Shown: in pieces, positions 30,792 through 39,806 of the stretch | Position numbering within the stretch: the first letter of the stretch is position 1 | Layout of the letters: each line of letters opens with the position of its first letter | From: Lachnospiraceae bacterium | GTDB taxonomy: Bacteria; Bacillota; Clostridia; Lachnospirales; Lachnospiraceae | Direction: 5' to 3' | Length of the DNA stretch: 41,757 nt | Assembly: GCA_014804615.1 (NCBI GenBank) | Contig: JAAUZL010000010.1 | Span: 22,884-64,640, forward strand | The notes under the pieces: model-generated | The model's input: only the letters and a program-made list of their open reading frames with translations | Database searches by the model: none | What the model was told of the DNA's origin: nothing | Position numbers and translations under genes: made by a program

Positions 30792-32318
30792 TTAAAGAGT
30801 GAACCTTCCTGTCGCCACCTGCTCCCGAAACCGCACATCGTGCTCCACAAACAAGATCGTTGGCTGGTAGGCAAGCAGCAGCTTTTCAATCTGCATTCTG
30901 GAGAACACATCGATATAGTTTAGCGGCTCATCCCAGATGTAGAGATGGGCGGGCGTCAGCAGGCTTGCCGCAAGCAAGACCTTTTTCTTCTGTCCCTCCG
31001 AATACTGTTCCATATTTTTCACAAACTGCACCCGCTCAAAATCAAGCTGTCTCAGGATAGAGAAGAAAAGACTCGTGTTCAGCTTGTGGGCTTCGCAAAA
31101 ATCCGTAAGAGAACCCTGTAGGTGGGAGGTGTCCTGACTGCAATAGGAGATCACAAGCCCTGCCGTCGTTTCACAGAGGCCTTTCTCTACCACCCACATA
31201 TTGGAGTCAGCAGTGCCTGCCTTTTGTAAAAGCAGCTTGAGCAGGGTGGTTTTTCCACAGCCGTTTTCTCCCTCCAGGGCAATACGGTCTCCCTGATGCA
31301 GGGTGAAAGAAACATCGGTAAAAACAGGATGTGCCGCATCGGCGTACTGTACACTGTAATCTTTTAGTCGGATCAGGACATCTTTGTGATGAGAGAGTTG
31401 TACCAGTTTTAAGTCCACTGGCGTCTCCAGATCCTGTAAAAGCCCCTCTTTTTCCGAAATCTCCCGATCAATTCTTTGGCTCATCTGTTTGACCCGGCTT
31501 TGCATCTTTTTCGTTTTTGCACCGATATAAGCCCTGGAACTGATACTTCTGTCATGCTCCTTCGTGGGATCAAAGCCGATCTTAGTGCGTTCGTTTTGGT
31601 CTGCCCAGGAGGAGGCACGCTGGGCTGCCTCTTTTAGTTTTCGGATTTCCCGCAGATGCTTCTCATTTTCTGACTGGGCGAACTGATCTTTTCGCTGTTT
31701 ATTCTCCCACCAGCTTGAAAAATTCCCGCTCTGCACCTCGATGGTCTGCCGGTTCAGCACTAAGACATGGTCGGTGCAGGCGTCTAACAAATCCCGGTCA
31801 TGGGACACCAGAATAAAGCCTTTCTTGGAAGATAAATAGCTTTTCACCGACTCTCTGGCGTTATGATCCAGATGATTGGTGGGCTCGTCGATCAGAAGAA
31901 AATCATTTTCACCGGAAAACAAAACCGCCAGTAAAATCTTAGTCTGTTCCCCGAAGCTTAATGTATCATAGGGACGGTAGAGAAGTTCCGCGCTTTCTCC
32001 TAACTGCGTCAGTTCGCAGATTACGCGCCATGTCTCACAGCCGACTTTCAGATCTTCGATAAAGTCAGCCGCGGGAAGTTTTCTCTGGCTTTCCGTGACG
32101 GGATAGGGGAAATAGTCAAATACCGCCGCGGTATCGATAGAGCCCTGATAGGAATACATTCCAGTCAGCAGATGCAGAAAGGTAGTCTTGCCCTTTCCGT
32201 TGCGGCCGATAAAGCCCAGCTTCCAGTCGGTATCGATGGAAAAAGAAACATTTTCAAAGACAGGATCGAAGCTGCCTTCATAACAAAACGTAAGATTATT
32301 TACACTGATCTGTGCCAT
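30792..32318 (-). CDS. ABC-F ribosomal protection protein of the Lsa type
   Basis: This is a soluble tandem ATPase of 508 residues with no membrane segment. Domain 1 has Walker A IGRNGKGKTT, signature LSFGEQTKILLA and Walker B LLIDEPTNHLD. The linker (the tip that reaches the peptidyl transferase centre) is rich in Lys, Arg and Glu. Domain 2 has Walker A LEGENGCGKTT, signature YSEGQKKKVLLA and Walker B LYIWDEPLNYIDVF. That last sequence and WKLGFIGRNG are close to Lsa-family proteins, which displace lincosamide, streptogramin A and pleuromutilin antibiotics. Start 32318 (MAQISVNN) follows GGGAG by 8 bases. The long structured leader upstream indicates antibiotic-induced expression. The exact drug range cannot be read from the sequence. 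Confidence 0.93.
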   Translation of the reverse strand: MAQISVNNLTFCYEGSFDPVFENVSFSIDTDWKLGFIGRNGKGKTTFLHLLTGMYSYQGSIDTAAVFDYFPYPVTESQRKLPAADFIEDLKVGCETWRVICELTQLGESAELLYRPYDTLSFGEQTKILLAVLFSGENDFLLIDEPTNHLDHNARESVKSYLSSKKGFILVSHDRDLLDACTDHVLVLNRQTIEVQSGNFSSWWENKQRKDQFAQSENEKHLREIRKLKEAAQRASSWADQNERTKIGFDPTKEHDRSISSRAYIGAKTKKMQSRVKQMSQRIDREISEKEGLLQDLETPVDLKLVQLSHHKDVLIRLKDYSVQYADAAHPVFTDVSFTLHQGDRIALEGENGCGKTTLLKLLLQKAGTADSNMWVVEKGLCETTAGLVISYCSQDTSHLQGSLTDFCEAHKLNTSLFFSILRQLDFERVQFVKNMEQYSEGQKKKVLLAASLLTPAHLYIWDEPLNYIDVFSRMQIEKLLLAYQPTILFVEHDVRFREQVATGRFTL

Positions 32319-32345
32319 ACACATCGCTCCCTTCATAGGTTCCAT

Positions 32346-32376
32346 AAAAAAAGAACCGTTTGCCGCCAAACAGTTC
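32346..32376 (-). terminator. Attenuator terminator upstream of the ABC-F gene
   Basis: On the reverse strand GAACTGTTTG pairs with CAAACGGTTC (32353-32376, one G-T pair, GCGG-type loop), followed by seven Ts. It ends 27 bp before the ABC-F start codon, so transcripts must read through it. Confidence 0.9.
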
Positions 32377-32578
32377 CATTACATACTCTAACCTCACAGG
32401 GATTGATAAATTGCAGATATCACCAACAAAATATGCACACAAAAAGAGAGGTTATGAGAACATAATCCACTTTTGGCGACATGAAAAACAAGATAGGGAT
32501 AGTCGTCCCTACTGTCAAAACCTTCATGTGATCAAAAGTAGATTATCTCTTCATCCTTTCACCTCTCTCTGTAAAGAT
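32377..32578 (-). promoter_or_regulatory. Structured attenuation leader of the ABC-F gene
   Basis: After the uORF a long hairpin can form: 32533-32545 with 32463-32475 (13 bp, one G-T), inside it 32523-32529 with 32479-32485, inside that 32506-32511 with 32494-32499. Bases 32445-32454 can pair either with 32561-32568 (overlapping the uORF Shine-Dalgarno) or with 32389-32395 near the terminator. These mutually exclusive pairings suggest that ribosome position controls the terminator. A 35-codon frame at 32420-32527 lacks an RBS. Confidence 0.75.
32543..32554 (-). CDS. Three-codon upstream ORF (Met-Lys-Arg)
   Basis: ATG AAG AGA TAA on the reverse strand, with GAGAGAGG about 7 bases upstream as Shine-Dalgarno. 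It starts about 24 nt after the predicted transcript start and its stop codon overlaps the foot of the leader hairpin. Very short uORFs upstream of ABC-F resistance genes are known from Firmicutes; a drug-stalled ribosome here would open the leader. Confidence 0.65.
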   Translation of the reverse strand: MKR

Positions 32579-32584
32579 GAAGTT

Positions 32585-32613
32585 ATTTTAGCACTGGATT
32601 TCTTTTTTGTCAA
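32585..32613 (-). promoter_or_regulatory. Promoter of the ABC-F gene
   Basis: On the reverse strand TTGACA (32608-32613), 17-bp spacer, TAAAAT (32585-32590). It overlaps the last codons of the upstream ferredoxin gene. The leader would be about 260 nt. Confidence 0.8.
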
Positions 32614-33383
32614 ACGTCTTTTTCCAGATACTTTTCAATATAGCACTGTTCATAAACTCTTTTGCCTAATAGAGTGATCGCTTGTGTCGGACACAGACTG
32701 ATACAGCGATAGCACATGGTGCATCTTTTGTTTGGTACAGCCTGTTTTTCCTTTAAAGTTATATTTTTCATAGGGCAGACGGACACACATTTTCCGCAGC
32801 CAATACACTTGTCCTTGTCAATTCTTAATCGGCTGGAATAGTTTCTGGTTTTATTATAGAAATATAATCTCTGTCCGAATAACCCGGCCAAATGATGATA
32901 CCAGCGCAATCCGTTTTGTGGCGGTTGCCCATTTTTCAACTCTTGCACAGCCTGCGTGATTTTCTGTTCCGCTTTGCACACCAGCGCCCGGTTTTGGGAC
33001 AGCGTTTTCTTCAATGCTTTTTCATCGCCAATACTATCGGGCATCTGTAAGTGAAGACCGCCTGTTATCATGGCGCCGTAGCCGGTCAGTAAACGGGCAA
33101 GGATTCCGGCCCCGTCTCCGCTAAACAATCCCATCGTTGCAATGATAAATATTTTTTTGCCATTCCACAAACTTGCATTATCTGTAATGAAATCCTTTAC
33201 AAATTTAGGAATGTTACTGAACTGCACCGGATATCCCAGGATGATCTCGTTGTGCTCGCTTATTTTTAGCACGGCATTTTCTGCTTCCATAGGAAATGTT
33301 TCTGCAGCAGAATCGTATTCCTGCATAAATTTTTCAACACAGTATCTTGTGTTTCCTGTTCCACTAAAATATATTCCGATCAA
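32610..33383 (-). CDS. EFR1-type flavodoxin-ferredoxin protein
   Basis: The 257-residue protein joins a flavodoxin-like domain (about 1-150, IGIYFSGTGNTRYCVEKF with an FMN phosphate loop, then EIILGYPVQFSNIPKFVKDF) to a ferredoxin segment at about 190-240 with CIGCGKCVSVC and CTMCYRCISLC motifs. The EFR1 family is widespread in Clostridia, and a role in low-potential electron transfer is expected. The start is TTG 33383, as the flavodoxin strand begins right there and AAGGAGAGG lies upstream. No ATG is available before the core of the domain. Confidence 0.9.
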   Translation of the reverse strand: MIGIYFSGTGNTRYCVEKFMQEYDSAAETFPMEAENAVLKISEHNEIILGYPVQFSNIPKFVKDFITDNASLWNGKKIFIIATMGLFSGDGAGILARLLTGYGAMITGGLHLQMPDSIGDEKALKKTLSQNRALVCKAEQKITQAVQELKNGQPPQNGLRWYHHLAGLFGQRLYFYNKTRNYSSRLRIDKDKCIGCGKCVSVCPMKNITLKEKQAVPNKRCTMCYRCISLCPTQAITLLGKRVYEQCYIEKYLEKDV

Positions 33384-33421
33384 ATTAGGAACCTCTCCTT
33401 GTCAATTTATTTGCAGAATGT

Positions 33422-33450
33422 ATTTTATCATGTGTATTTTTTTCAGGCAA
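33422..33450 (-). promoter_or_regulatory. Candidate promoter of the EFR1-type gene
   Basis: On the reverse strand TTGCCT (33445-33450), 17-bp spacer, TAAAAT (33422-33427), about 40 bp upstream of the TTG start. Confidence 0.5.
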
Positions 33451-33559
33451 CACTTTCGTCGTAAGGTGGAGGACTTTTTTCGTTGAGTAAATTATTCTAT
33501 AAATTATTTATCACCTGTGCTAATGTTAAGCTGTACGGAGCCATTGGAGGAAATGTTAA

Positions 33560-34147
33560 ATGACAAGGAAAGAGCAAAAGGAAGTCAGAAGATTACAGAT
33601 CATACAGACGACACTGGATCTGTTTGTGGAGCGTGGATATTATGGAACGAAAACCAGTCAGATATCCAGGCGGGCAGGCATCAGCGAGGGACTGCTGTTC
33701 CATTACTTTCCTACAAAGGAAGCGCTGTTGGAAGAATTGATCAATATCGGACTGGAAGGCATGCGTATGCCGATGCAGATCCATGCAGAAAGTGGTCTGG
33801 ATTTTTTCTATCAATTTACAGAAATGCTGTTTGCCAACGTGAAGAAAAATCGATTTATTGCGCAAATGTTTGTGTTTATGGGACATGTGGTGTGGGCCGA
33901 GGACATCCCTGAGAGACTTCGAAAATTGGCGGCTTCTGTGGATACGATCGCACATAGTCAAAGATGGGTGGAAGCGGGGCAGCAGGACGGGAGCATTCGG
34001 CAGGGGGATGTGATGGCGTTGTCCAATATGTACTGGTGCGCGATTCATGGAATCATGGAGCAGTACGCTTCACGCCCCGAGATTATACTGCCCGAGCCGA
34101 ATTGGGTGGTAGATATGCTGCGGAGTGATAAAAAGAGCAATAAGTGA
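33560..34147 (+). CDS. TetR-family transcriptional regulator
   Basis: The 195-residue protein has a TetR N-terminal helix-turn-helix: IIQTTLDLFVERGYYGTKTS then ISRRAGISEGLLFHYFPTKE, and an alpha-helical ligand domain. It lies 31 bp upstream of a flavin oxidoreductase gene on the same strand and probably regulates that gene and itself. GGAGG lies 10 bases before the ATG. A divergent EFR1-type gene lies on the other side. The ligand is unknown. Confidence 0.93.
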   Translation: MTRKEQKEVRRLQIIQTTLDLFVERGYYGTKTSQISRRAGISEGLLFHYFPTKEALLEELINIGLEGMRMPMQIHAESGLDFFYQFTEMLFANVKKNRFIAQMFVFMGHVVWAEDIPERLRKLAASVDTIAHSQRWVEAGQQDGSIRQGDVMALSNMYWCAIHGIMEQYASRPEIILPEPNWVVDMLRSDKKSNK

Positions 34148-34178
34148 TAGGGAGCAGATAATCTGTAGGAGGAGAGAT

Positions 34179-35669
34179 ATGAGAGAAGAGAAAAAGAAGA
34201 TTGTGATCGTAGGAGGTGGGATCGCGGGACTGGCAGCAGGCATTTATGGAAGACTGGCGGGTTATGAGCTGGATATTTATGAAAAGAATCCCATAGCCGG
34301 CGGGCAGTGTACGGGATGGAACCGGAAGAACTGTCATATCGATAACTGTATTCATTGGCTTACCGGAACGAAAAAGGGAACAGCGCTTCGCGAAGTGTGG
34401 GAAACAGTAGGCGCCTTAGAAAAAGATACAGAATTTGTTGACAGCGACAGTTTTTATACAAGCATCACAGGAGGAAAACGGGTGACCTTGTGGAAGGATC
34501 TGGAGAGAACGGAGGAAGAGCTTCTTAGATTGTCGCCGGAGGATGAGACGGAAATCAAGAAATTTATAGAGCATGTGAGATATGCAACAGCATGTGAAAT
34601 GCCGGTTGAAAAGCCTATGGATGCGATGGGGATTCGTGATTATATTCATATGGGTATTTCCATGGCGGATATGCCGAAAGTGATGAAAGAATATGGCTCC
34701 ATGGATCTGCAGGAGATGGCGGGCCGTTTCAGACATCCGGCATTGCAGGCGCTGTTTACTGATTATTTACCGAAAGAATACGTGGCAAGTTCCTTTCTGG
34801 TTTCTTACGCCACGATTGTATCCGGTAACGGCGAAATTCCCAAAGGCGGTTCCATGGCAATGGCAAACCGTATGGTGAAACGCTTTCGGCAGCTGGGCGG
34901 AAACTTATATTGCGGCACGTCTGTAGTAAGGATTCTGATAGAAAACAGAAAGGCGGTGGGCATTGAAACAGAGGAGAAAAAGGTGTCGGCGGACTATGTG
35001 ATCTCGGCAGTGGACACGATGGAAATGTTCGACCATTTGATCGGGAAAGACAATATGGATGCAAGATGGCGGAACTGTTATGCAGATACCGAAAAATATC
35101 CTCTTTTCAGTGCGGTTCAGGCGGCTTTTGTGGCGGATCGCAGTGCATATGAGGAACAGGGAACCATTTTCTTTGACTGCATTCCTTTTACAGTCGGAGG
35201 AAAGGAGGTAGATCGGATTTCGATAAAAAGTTATGAATATGAGCCGGAATTTGCCCCTGCGGAAAAGATGGTTTTGCAGATCAATATCCCGCAATTTGAC
35301 AGGGAATACTTATATTGGAAAGGATTGCCACGAGAAGAGTACGAAAGACAGAAAAAAGAGGCGGTAAGGGCGATAGAAGAGAGGCTGTATCTTCAGTTTC
35401 CCGGTCTCCGGGGACATGTGGAATTGCTGGACTGTTGGACGCCGGTTACCTACGAACGGTATTGTAACGCATATCACGGAGCCTATATGAGCTTTATTAC
35501 GAGGAAAGGAGTAAAGTCTTTCCGCGTGAAAGGAATGATAAAGGGAGTCAAAAATTTGTATATTGCCAGTCAGTGGATCATGGCGCCGGGGGGACTTCCG
35601 GTAGCCGTGACAGCGGGGAAATTTGCTGTCTGGCGGATCGCCCGAAAAGATAAACGTGTCCTCCCATGA
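34179..35669 (+). CDS. CrtI/phytoene dehydrogenase-like FAD oxidoreductase
   Basis: The 496-residue enzyme starts with a dinucleotide-binding fold KKIVIVGGGIAGLAAGIYGR, followed by the flavin-amine oxidase motif YEKNPIAGGQCTGWNR. The C-terminus holds NLYIASQWIMAPGGLPVAVT, like the CrtI/retinol-saturase group FAD-binding end. In Clostridia such enzymes are annotated only as NAD(P)/FAD-dependent oxidoreductases. The substrate could be a lipid or isoprenoid, but no carotenoid genes are nearby. ATG 34179 has AGGAGGAGA upstream; the longer frame overlaps the TetR gene. Control by the TetR regulator is likely. Confidence 0.88.
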   Translation: MREEKKKIVIVGGGIAGLAAGIYGRLAGYELDIYEKNPIAGGQCTGWNRKNCHIDNCIHWLTGTKKGTALREVWETVGALEKDTEFVDSDSFYTSITGGKRVTLWKDLERTEEELLRLSPEDETEIKKFIEHVRYATACEMPVEKPMDAMGIRDYIHMGISMADMPKVMKEYGSMDLQEMAGRFRHPALQALFTDYLPKEYVASSFLVSYATIVSGNGEIPKGGSMAMANRMVKRFRQLGGNLYCGTSVVRILIENRKAVGIETEEKKVSADYVISAVDTMEMFDHLIGKDNMDARWRNCYADTEKYPLFSAVQAAFVADRSAYEEQGTIFFDCIPFTVGGKEVDRISIKSYEYEPEFAPAEKMVLQINIPQFDREYLYWKGLPREEYERQKKEAVRAIEERLYLQFPGLRGHVELLDCWTPVTYERYCNAYHGAYMSFITRKGVKSFRVKGMIKGVKNLYIASQWIMAPGGLPVAVTAGKFAVWRIARKDKRVLP

Positions 35670-35797
35670 CAAAAATCTGCCCATTGACAACAAAGCATCT
35701 TTAGAAATTCCCGGGCTTCTCCGAAATAAAGAATAACCGAAGCAAAAGCAGGTAGAAATCGGTTGACGGTCAGATGAGAAGAAAGGTGGTTATCTTT

Positions 35798-36394
35798 ATG
35801 AATATATCCTGGGAACAGACCAGCGGGATCTTACGGCGAATGAACTCTGCGGGGATGTTAAAGAGCACGCAGGACAGACTGGAACGGCAGGAAGAGACCA
35901 GCAAGCAGGTCGAATTTTTTGAGAAGCAGAAAGAGAATCTGAAAAATGTCACTGCCGGGAGTGTGGAAGAGATCGCGGAAAAGTTAAAGATGTTCCAGTC
36001 CTATGAGGACCAGATCGCGTCCATCAAAGCGGCTTACAATCATGAGCAGATGTTTCATATTCTGGATGAGTCCACAGAGCGCGGTGAGAAGATTGCCGAG
36101 GCAGTCGATAAGATGGCGCCCAAGACGCCGGAAGAACGGCTGGAAGAGATGGTCGAGGAAGCGCTGGGCATCGAGGAAGGCGGCGAACTCGAGGAGATCA
36201 TGGAAGAGATCGAGGAGCTTGCAGAAGAGCTGACCGAGGAAGTGACAGAAGAGATCACCGAGGAACTGGAGGAGGCGCTGCCTGAGAGTGCGGAGCTTTC
36301 CGCAGAGGAGGTCGCAGAAGCTGCGGCTGCGGCAGAGGCGGCCCAGAAGGAAGCGCTGCCGGAAGGGTATCTGCCTTTTGATGTGAGACTATAA
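35798..36394 (+). CDS. Acidic coiled-coil protein of unknown function
   Basis: The 198-residue protein begins MNISWEQTSGILRRMNSAGM. A coiled-coil region (about 20-100) follows. Then comes a very acidic low-complexity part (about 115-165), a repeated EEL..E pattern, and an Ala/Glu-rich tail ending EGYLPFDVRL. ATG 35798 is chosen because AAAGGTGG lies 8 bases upstream; another ATG 24 bases earlier has no RBS. No signal peptide or membrane segment is seen. I do not recognise the family with certainty. It is a lone gene between the oxidoreductase and a strong terminator. Confidence 0.7.
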   Translation: MNISWEQTSGILRRMNSAGMLKSTQDRLERQEETSKQVEFFEKQKENLKNVTAGSVEEIAEKLKMFQSYEDQIASIKAAYNHEQMFHILDESTERGEKIAEAVDKMAPKTPEERLEEMVEEALGIEEGGELEEIMEEIEELAEELTEEVTEEITEELEEALPESAELSAEEVAEAAAAAEAAQKEALPEGYLPFDVRL

Positions 36395-36434
36395 AGAGTA
36401 GTCGTTCTGCGGCGGTGATTAAGAGGAGAATGAT

Positions 36435-36465
36435 AAAGGAGACCGTTTGAAGCGGTCTCCTTTTT
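36435..36465. terminator. Terminator between convergent genes
   Basis: AAAGGAGACCG (36435-36445) pairs with CGGTCTCCTTT (36453-36463), then Ts. It ends the acidic-protein gene and may act on the opposite strand as well. Confidence 0.9.
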
Positions 36466-36488
36466 GAGTGCGCTTTATGCCGCACGCT

Positions 36489-37511
36489 TTATGCTTGATG
36501 CCATTGGTTTTGATCCGGCAGTTTTGCTATGGCAAATCCCATAAATACCAGAGTGATGACAATCCTGATATAGTAGGGCACTGCGAAGGTCCCGACAGGA
36601 ATGATACTCAGAACTGTCGCCACCGTGAACATCAGCACTTTAGCATATACTGCCGCTCTGTACAGCGCTTCTGCCGGCAGCTGCTTTTTCATAATGCCGG
36701 CAATGGCCAGCCCGAATAGCAGATAGATTGCCGCACACAGGAAATACCAGAGAATTCTTCCTATAAAGAAGATGATATATCCCACTATGATAAAGAAAAA
36801 TATCATAGGCACTAATGTTTCAACGATCATGTCTCTGCTGATATCCGTAGTGGCATTGCTGAAATCAAACTGTTGGTACTCTCCGTTTTGCATGAACGAA
36901 AGTCCATCCCGGCCTACCAGTATGATTTCCTTATAGCCCTCGCCCATGAGCATAGAGGCATCGTCATAAGAAAAATCACTGATATCTTCTGTCACATATA
37001 CGAATATTTCGCCTTCATCATACAGGAACTCTTCCTCGAGATACAGCCGGCCATTCTTTACCTCAAAATCCGGCAGCTCGTTTATCCAGCCTTTTATATC
37101 GAGAGACGCAAATATGATCGTAAAATGAACAAATGAGATAATGGTTGCGATCAGAGCCAAAAGCGTCACAAACCCGATCATGCTTCCGGTCTTGACCTTC
37201 GTCAGCCTATTGTACTGGGGCGGTATGAAGGAAAGAACAAACTGCTGAAAGATGTTGGGGGCTTTCTGTTGTTCTTCGGGATTGCCGCCGTAATTTCCAT
37301 AACCGTTATTCATGTAAGGACCTGACTGTTGATAAGGATTTTGCTGATAAGGATTGCCCTGTTGGTAAGGGTTTCCTTGCTGCTGGTAGGGATTTCCCTG
37401 TTGGTAAGGGTTCCCTTGCTGTTGGTAGGGATTGCCCTGCTGCTGGTAGAAATTGCCCTGCTGATAAGGGTTTCCCTGCTGCTGATTGTAATTGTTGTAG
37501 TTGTTGTCCAT
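36489..37511 (-). CDS. DUF1189-like membrane protein with prion-like GNPYQQ repeat head
   Basis: The 340-residue protein has two parts. Residues 1-80 are a low-complexity head made almost only of Asn, Gln, Pro, Tyr and Gly: the six- to seven-residue unit GNPYQQ(Q) is repeated about eight times. Residues about 90-340 form a membrane domain with hydrophobic segments near 110-133, 232-255, 262-280 and later; the loop between the first two is acidic and extracellular. That domain resembles DUF1189/YIP1-like proteins of Firmicutes. The head should lie in the cytosol and is the type that can form condensates. ATG 37511 has GGGAGGAAAAA upstream. The biological role is unknown. Confidence 0.75.
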   Translation of the reverse strand: MDNNYNNYNQQQGNPYQQGNFYQQQGNPYQQQGNPYQQGNPYQQQGNPYQQGNPYQQNPYQQSGPYMNNGYGNYGGNPEEQQKAPNIFQQFVLSFIPPQYNRLTKVKTGSMIGFVTLLALIATIISFVHFTIIFASLDIKGWINELPDFEVKNGRLYLEEEFLYDEGEIFVYVTEDISDFSYDDASMLMGEGYKEIILVGRDGLSFMQNGEYQQFDFSNATTDISRDMIVETLVPMIFFFIIVGYIIFFIGRILWYFLCAAIYLLFGLAIAGIMKKQLPAEALYRAAVYAKVLMFTVATVLSIIPVGTFAVPYYIRIVITLVFMGFAIAKLPDQNQWHQA

Positions 37512-37559
37512 TTTTCCTCCCTCATTTATTGCTTTTTTCTATTGAGCGAAGCTCAATTT

Positions 37560-39623
37560 CTAAATGGTGAATTGTTTCAACAATGCAGATAATTCCTCTG
37601 CTTTGGCATGTAAATTGTCTGCTGCGTCTTCCAGAGTCGTAATAGCTTCCTGCTGTGCCGTTGCGGTGCGGTATACATTGGAGGAACCGGCCGCCGTCTG
37701 TGCGGAGACAGAGGAGATACTTTCCACAGCGTTCAGAGTGGCATTTCTTGCTTCTTCCATGTTGCCTACATTCTGTGTAATATTTGACAGGGATGTCATT
37801 AAAGCCTTGATCTGTGTGTCCATATCGTGGAAAGAGCTGGCTGTGTGCTGCATTGCTTTTTCCTGGGAAGAAACAGTCGCAGAAGTTTCACGAGCGATCT
37901 GAACAACCTCTTCCGTATTATAGATAATATCGTCGATAATATGCTGGATCTGCCCCGTGGAATCACTGGACTGCTCTGCCAGTTTGCGAATCTGTTCCGC
38001 AACGACTGCGAAGCCTCGTCCACCCTCGCCGGCTCTTGCGGCCTCAATAGAAGCATTTAAGGAAAGCAGATTGGTTTCTTCGGCAATATTGTCAATGCTT
38101 TCTATGATCTGTCCGATCGAACGTGATTTCTCAGACAGGACTTCAATCGCCGAAATAACGTTCATAGTCATTTCAGATGTCTTCTTGGCGCTTTCCGTTA
38201 AGTTCTGCATAGAAGTAATGCCTTCTTCTATGGAAGCGCCCGTAGAGTCGGTTAAAGCGCTGATCTCTTCGGTGCCGGTGGTAACATCCTGTATTTTACT
38301 GGACAAGGTATCCATCTGTGACATACAGTCTGCGGAATTGGTATCCAGATGGGATGCGCCGGATTCAATATCGGAAATGGCATTCTGGATGTCCTTGGAG
38401 GTTTCCACAAAAGTTTCTGCGGAAGAGGATACCTGTTGTGCGGAATGGGTCAGCGCGTTGCTTGCCGCAGTGATGTTCGTGATCAGATCCTTCATACTGA
38501 GGATCATGCCATTCACGCCTTCCGCCAGCAGTTTGAATTCATCCTTTGCTTTCACATTGAGCTGGTCGGTCAGATCACCATCGGAAATTTTTTGCAGCTG
38601 ATGAAAGATCAGGTAAATATTCTTGTTGATATGCCTGGACATAAAGCTGCCAAGCAGGGAGGCGATCAAAATAGCAATGATCACGATAAGGATAGTAAGC
38701 GTCTGGATGCCGGATACCTGTGTGATGATCGTGGATCTTGGGATCAATGTGCATATCATGGCATTGTTGAACGGCAGGAGAGAGTAGAGGAACAAATAAG
38801 TTTCTCCCTGCCATTCCACATATTTTTCACCGGTTTCTTCTTCTGAAGCGAGCGCCGCCTGATAAAACTCTGTCTCGGTAAAAATCGTGTCGGAAACGGA
38901 CGAGGTGCCGTCCGGATATAATTCCGTGCCATCGGAGGTAATAAAAGCGGTATAACCGCCCTCTCCGGTGTCAATGGAAGATAAAGTGTCGACAACAGCG
39001 TTCTTGCTGATATCAATGATCATCAATCCCGTACCTTTATTAAAGCCGCGGACCAGACGGAGTGCATAGCGGGAAGAATCCGTACCCAGCGCCTCATTTA
39101 CAGAGGACTGGTTTCCCAGAAGATAGTAATTGTATTTATCACCTTTTGCGAGTGCCCCTTCCGGTGTGTCCGTGAAAAGCGAATAGAGCATTTCCGTCTG
39201 CGTGGAAGTGGTAGTAATGGATGGCACACTATCGGAGATCAGATAGATATTGGAAACCAGATCATCTGTATTGACACTGGAATTTAATTCTTTGGCGTAT
39301 GTTTTGTTTGTATTTGTGCGAAGAGCAGTGTCGGTATCATAAATACCCTGAAAATATTTTGTGACTTCATCTTCGTTTAAATAGGATTTATAGGTAGAGC
39401 GAACCGTATTGATCGCAAGAGTCAGATATTGATTCGTCATATTCATTGTCTGGGACGCAGACGTCTCATAACTTGCAATGATGGCATTGGAAGCTTTTTG
39501 ATAGGAAACAACACCAAGAGCAATAATGCAGAGCGCCGGAATCAGGAAGAAAACAATCAACTTGAAACGTAATCGCTGATAGATCGGAATATCTGAATGA
39601 GAACGTTTTGATTCTTGGCTCAT
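37560..39623 (-). CDS. Methyl-accepting chemotaxis protein
   Basis: The 687-residue chemoreceptor has one N-terminal transmembrane helix (residues 21-43), a periplasm-facing double-Cache-type sensory domain of about 250 residues (44-300), a second transmembrane helix (about 302-325) and a HAMP region. A long coiled-coil signalling domain follows, with the hairpin tip [18 protein letters not shown] and [15 protein letters not shown]. Methylation sites are Gln/Glu-rich stretches flanking it. It would signal through CheW/CheA, none of which is in the window. AGGAGG precedes the ATG by 8 bases. A GAGC/GCTC hairpin follows the stop, without a T tract. Confidence 0.95.
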   Translation of the reverse strand: MSQESKRSHSDIPIYQRLRFKLIVFFLIPALCIIALGVVSYQKASNAIIASYETSASQTMNMTNQYLTLAINTVRSTYKSYLNEDEVTKYFQGIYDTDTALRTNTNKTYAKELNSSVNTDDLVSNIYLISDSVPSITTTSTQTEMLYSLFTDTPEGALAKGDKYNYYLLGNQSSVNEALGTDSSRYALRLVRGFNKGTGLMIIDISKNAVVDTLSSIDTGEGGYTAFITSDGTELYPDGTSSVSDTIFTETEFYQAALASEEETGEKYVEWQGETYLFLYSLLPFNNAMICTLIPRSTIITQVSGIQTLTILIVIIAILIASLLGSFMSRHINKNIYLIFHQLQKISDGDLTDQLNVKAKDEFKLLAEGVNGMILSMKDLITNITAASNALTHSAQQVSSSAETFVETSKDIQNAISDIESGASHLDTNSADCMSQMDTLSSKIQDVTTGTEEISALTDSTGASIEEGITSMQNLTESAKKTSEMTMNVISAIEVLSEKSRSIGQIIESIDNIAEETNLLSLNASIEAARAGEGGRGFAVVAEQIRKLAEQSSDSTGQIQHIIDDIIYNTEEVVQIARETSATVSSQEKAMQHTASSFHDMDTQIKALMTSLSNITQNVGNMEEARNATLNAVESISSVSAQTAAGSSNVYRTATAQQEAITTLEDAADNLHAKAEELSALLKQFTI

Positions 39624-39806
39624 ATGTAAATCCTCCTAAATGACAGATCACTGCTACGTTTTTATAGTAACACAAAACAAGACGAAATTGTAGTGATTCA
39701 GTAAAAATGGGGAAAATATTTCAGTCTTGCGTTTCAAAGGGCAGGGGAGTATAGTAAAATTTGGATTATCATATGATGAGGAAAATGTTTGGGAACGGAG
39801 GACATT

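Noticed and set aside
32420-32527. A 35-codon hydrophobic leader peptide in the ABC-F leader
   Set aside because: No Shine-Dalgarno precedes its ATG, and it runs through the long hairpin; kept only as a remark under the attenuator.
37310-37500. Short tandem DNA repeats as a CRISPR or minisatellite
   Set aside because: They are in frame within the membrane protein gene and encode the GNPYQQ units.
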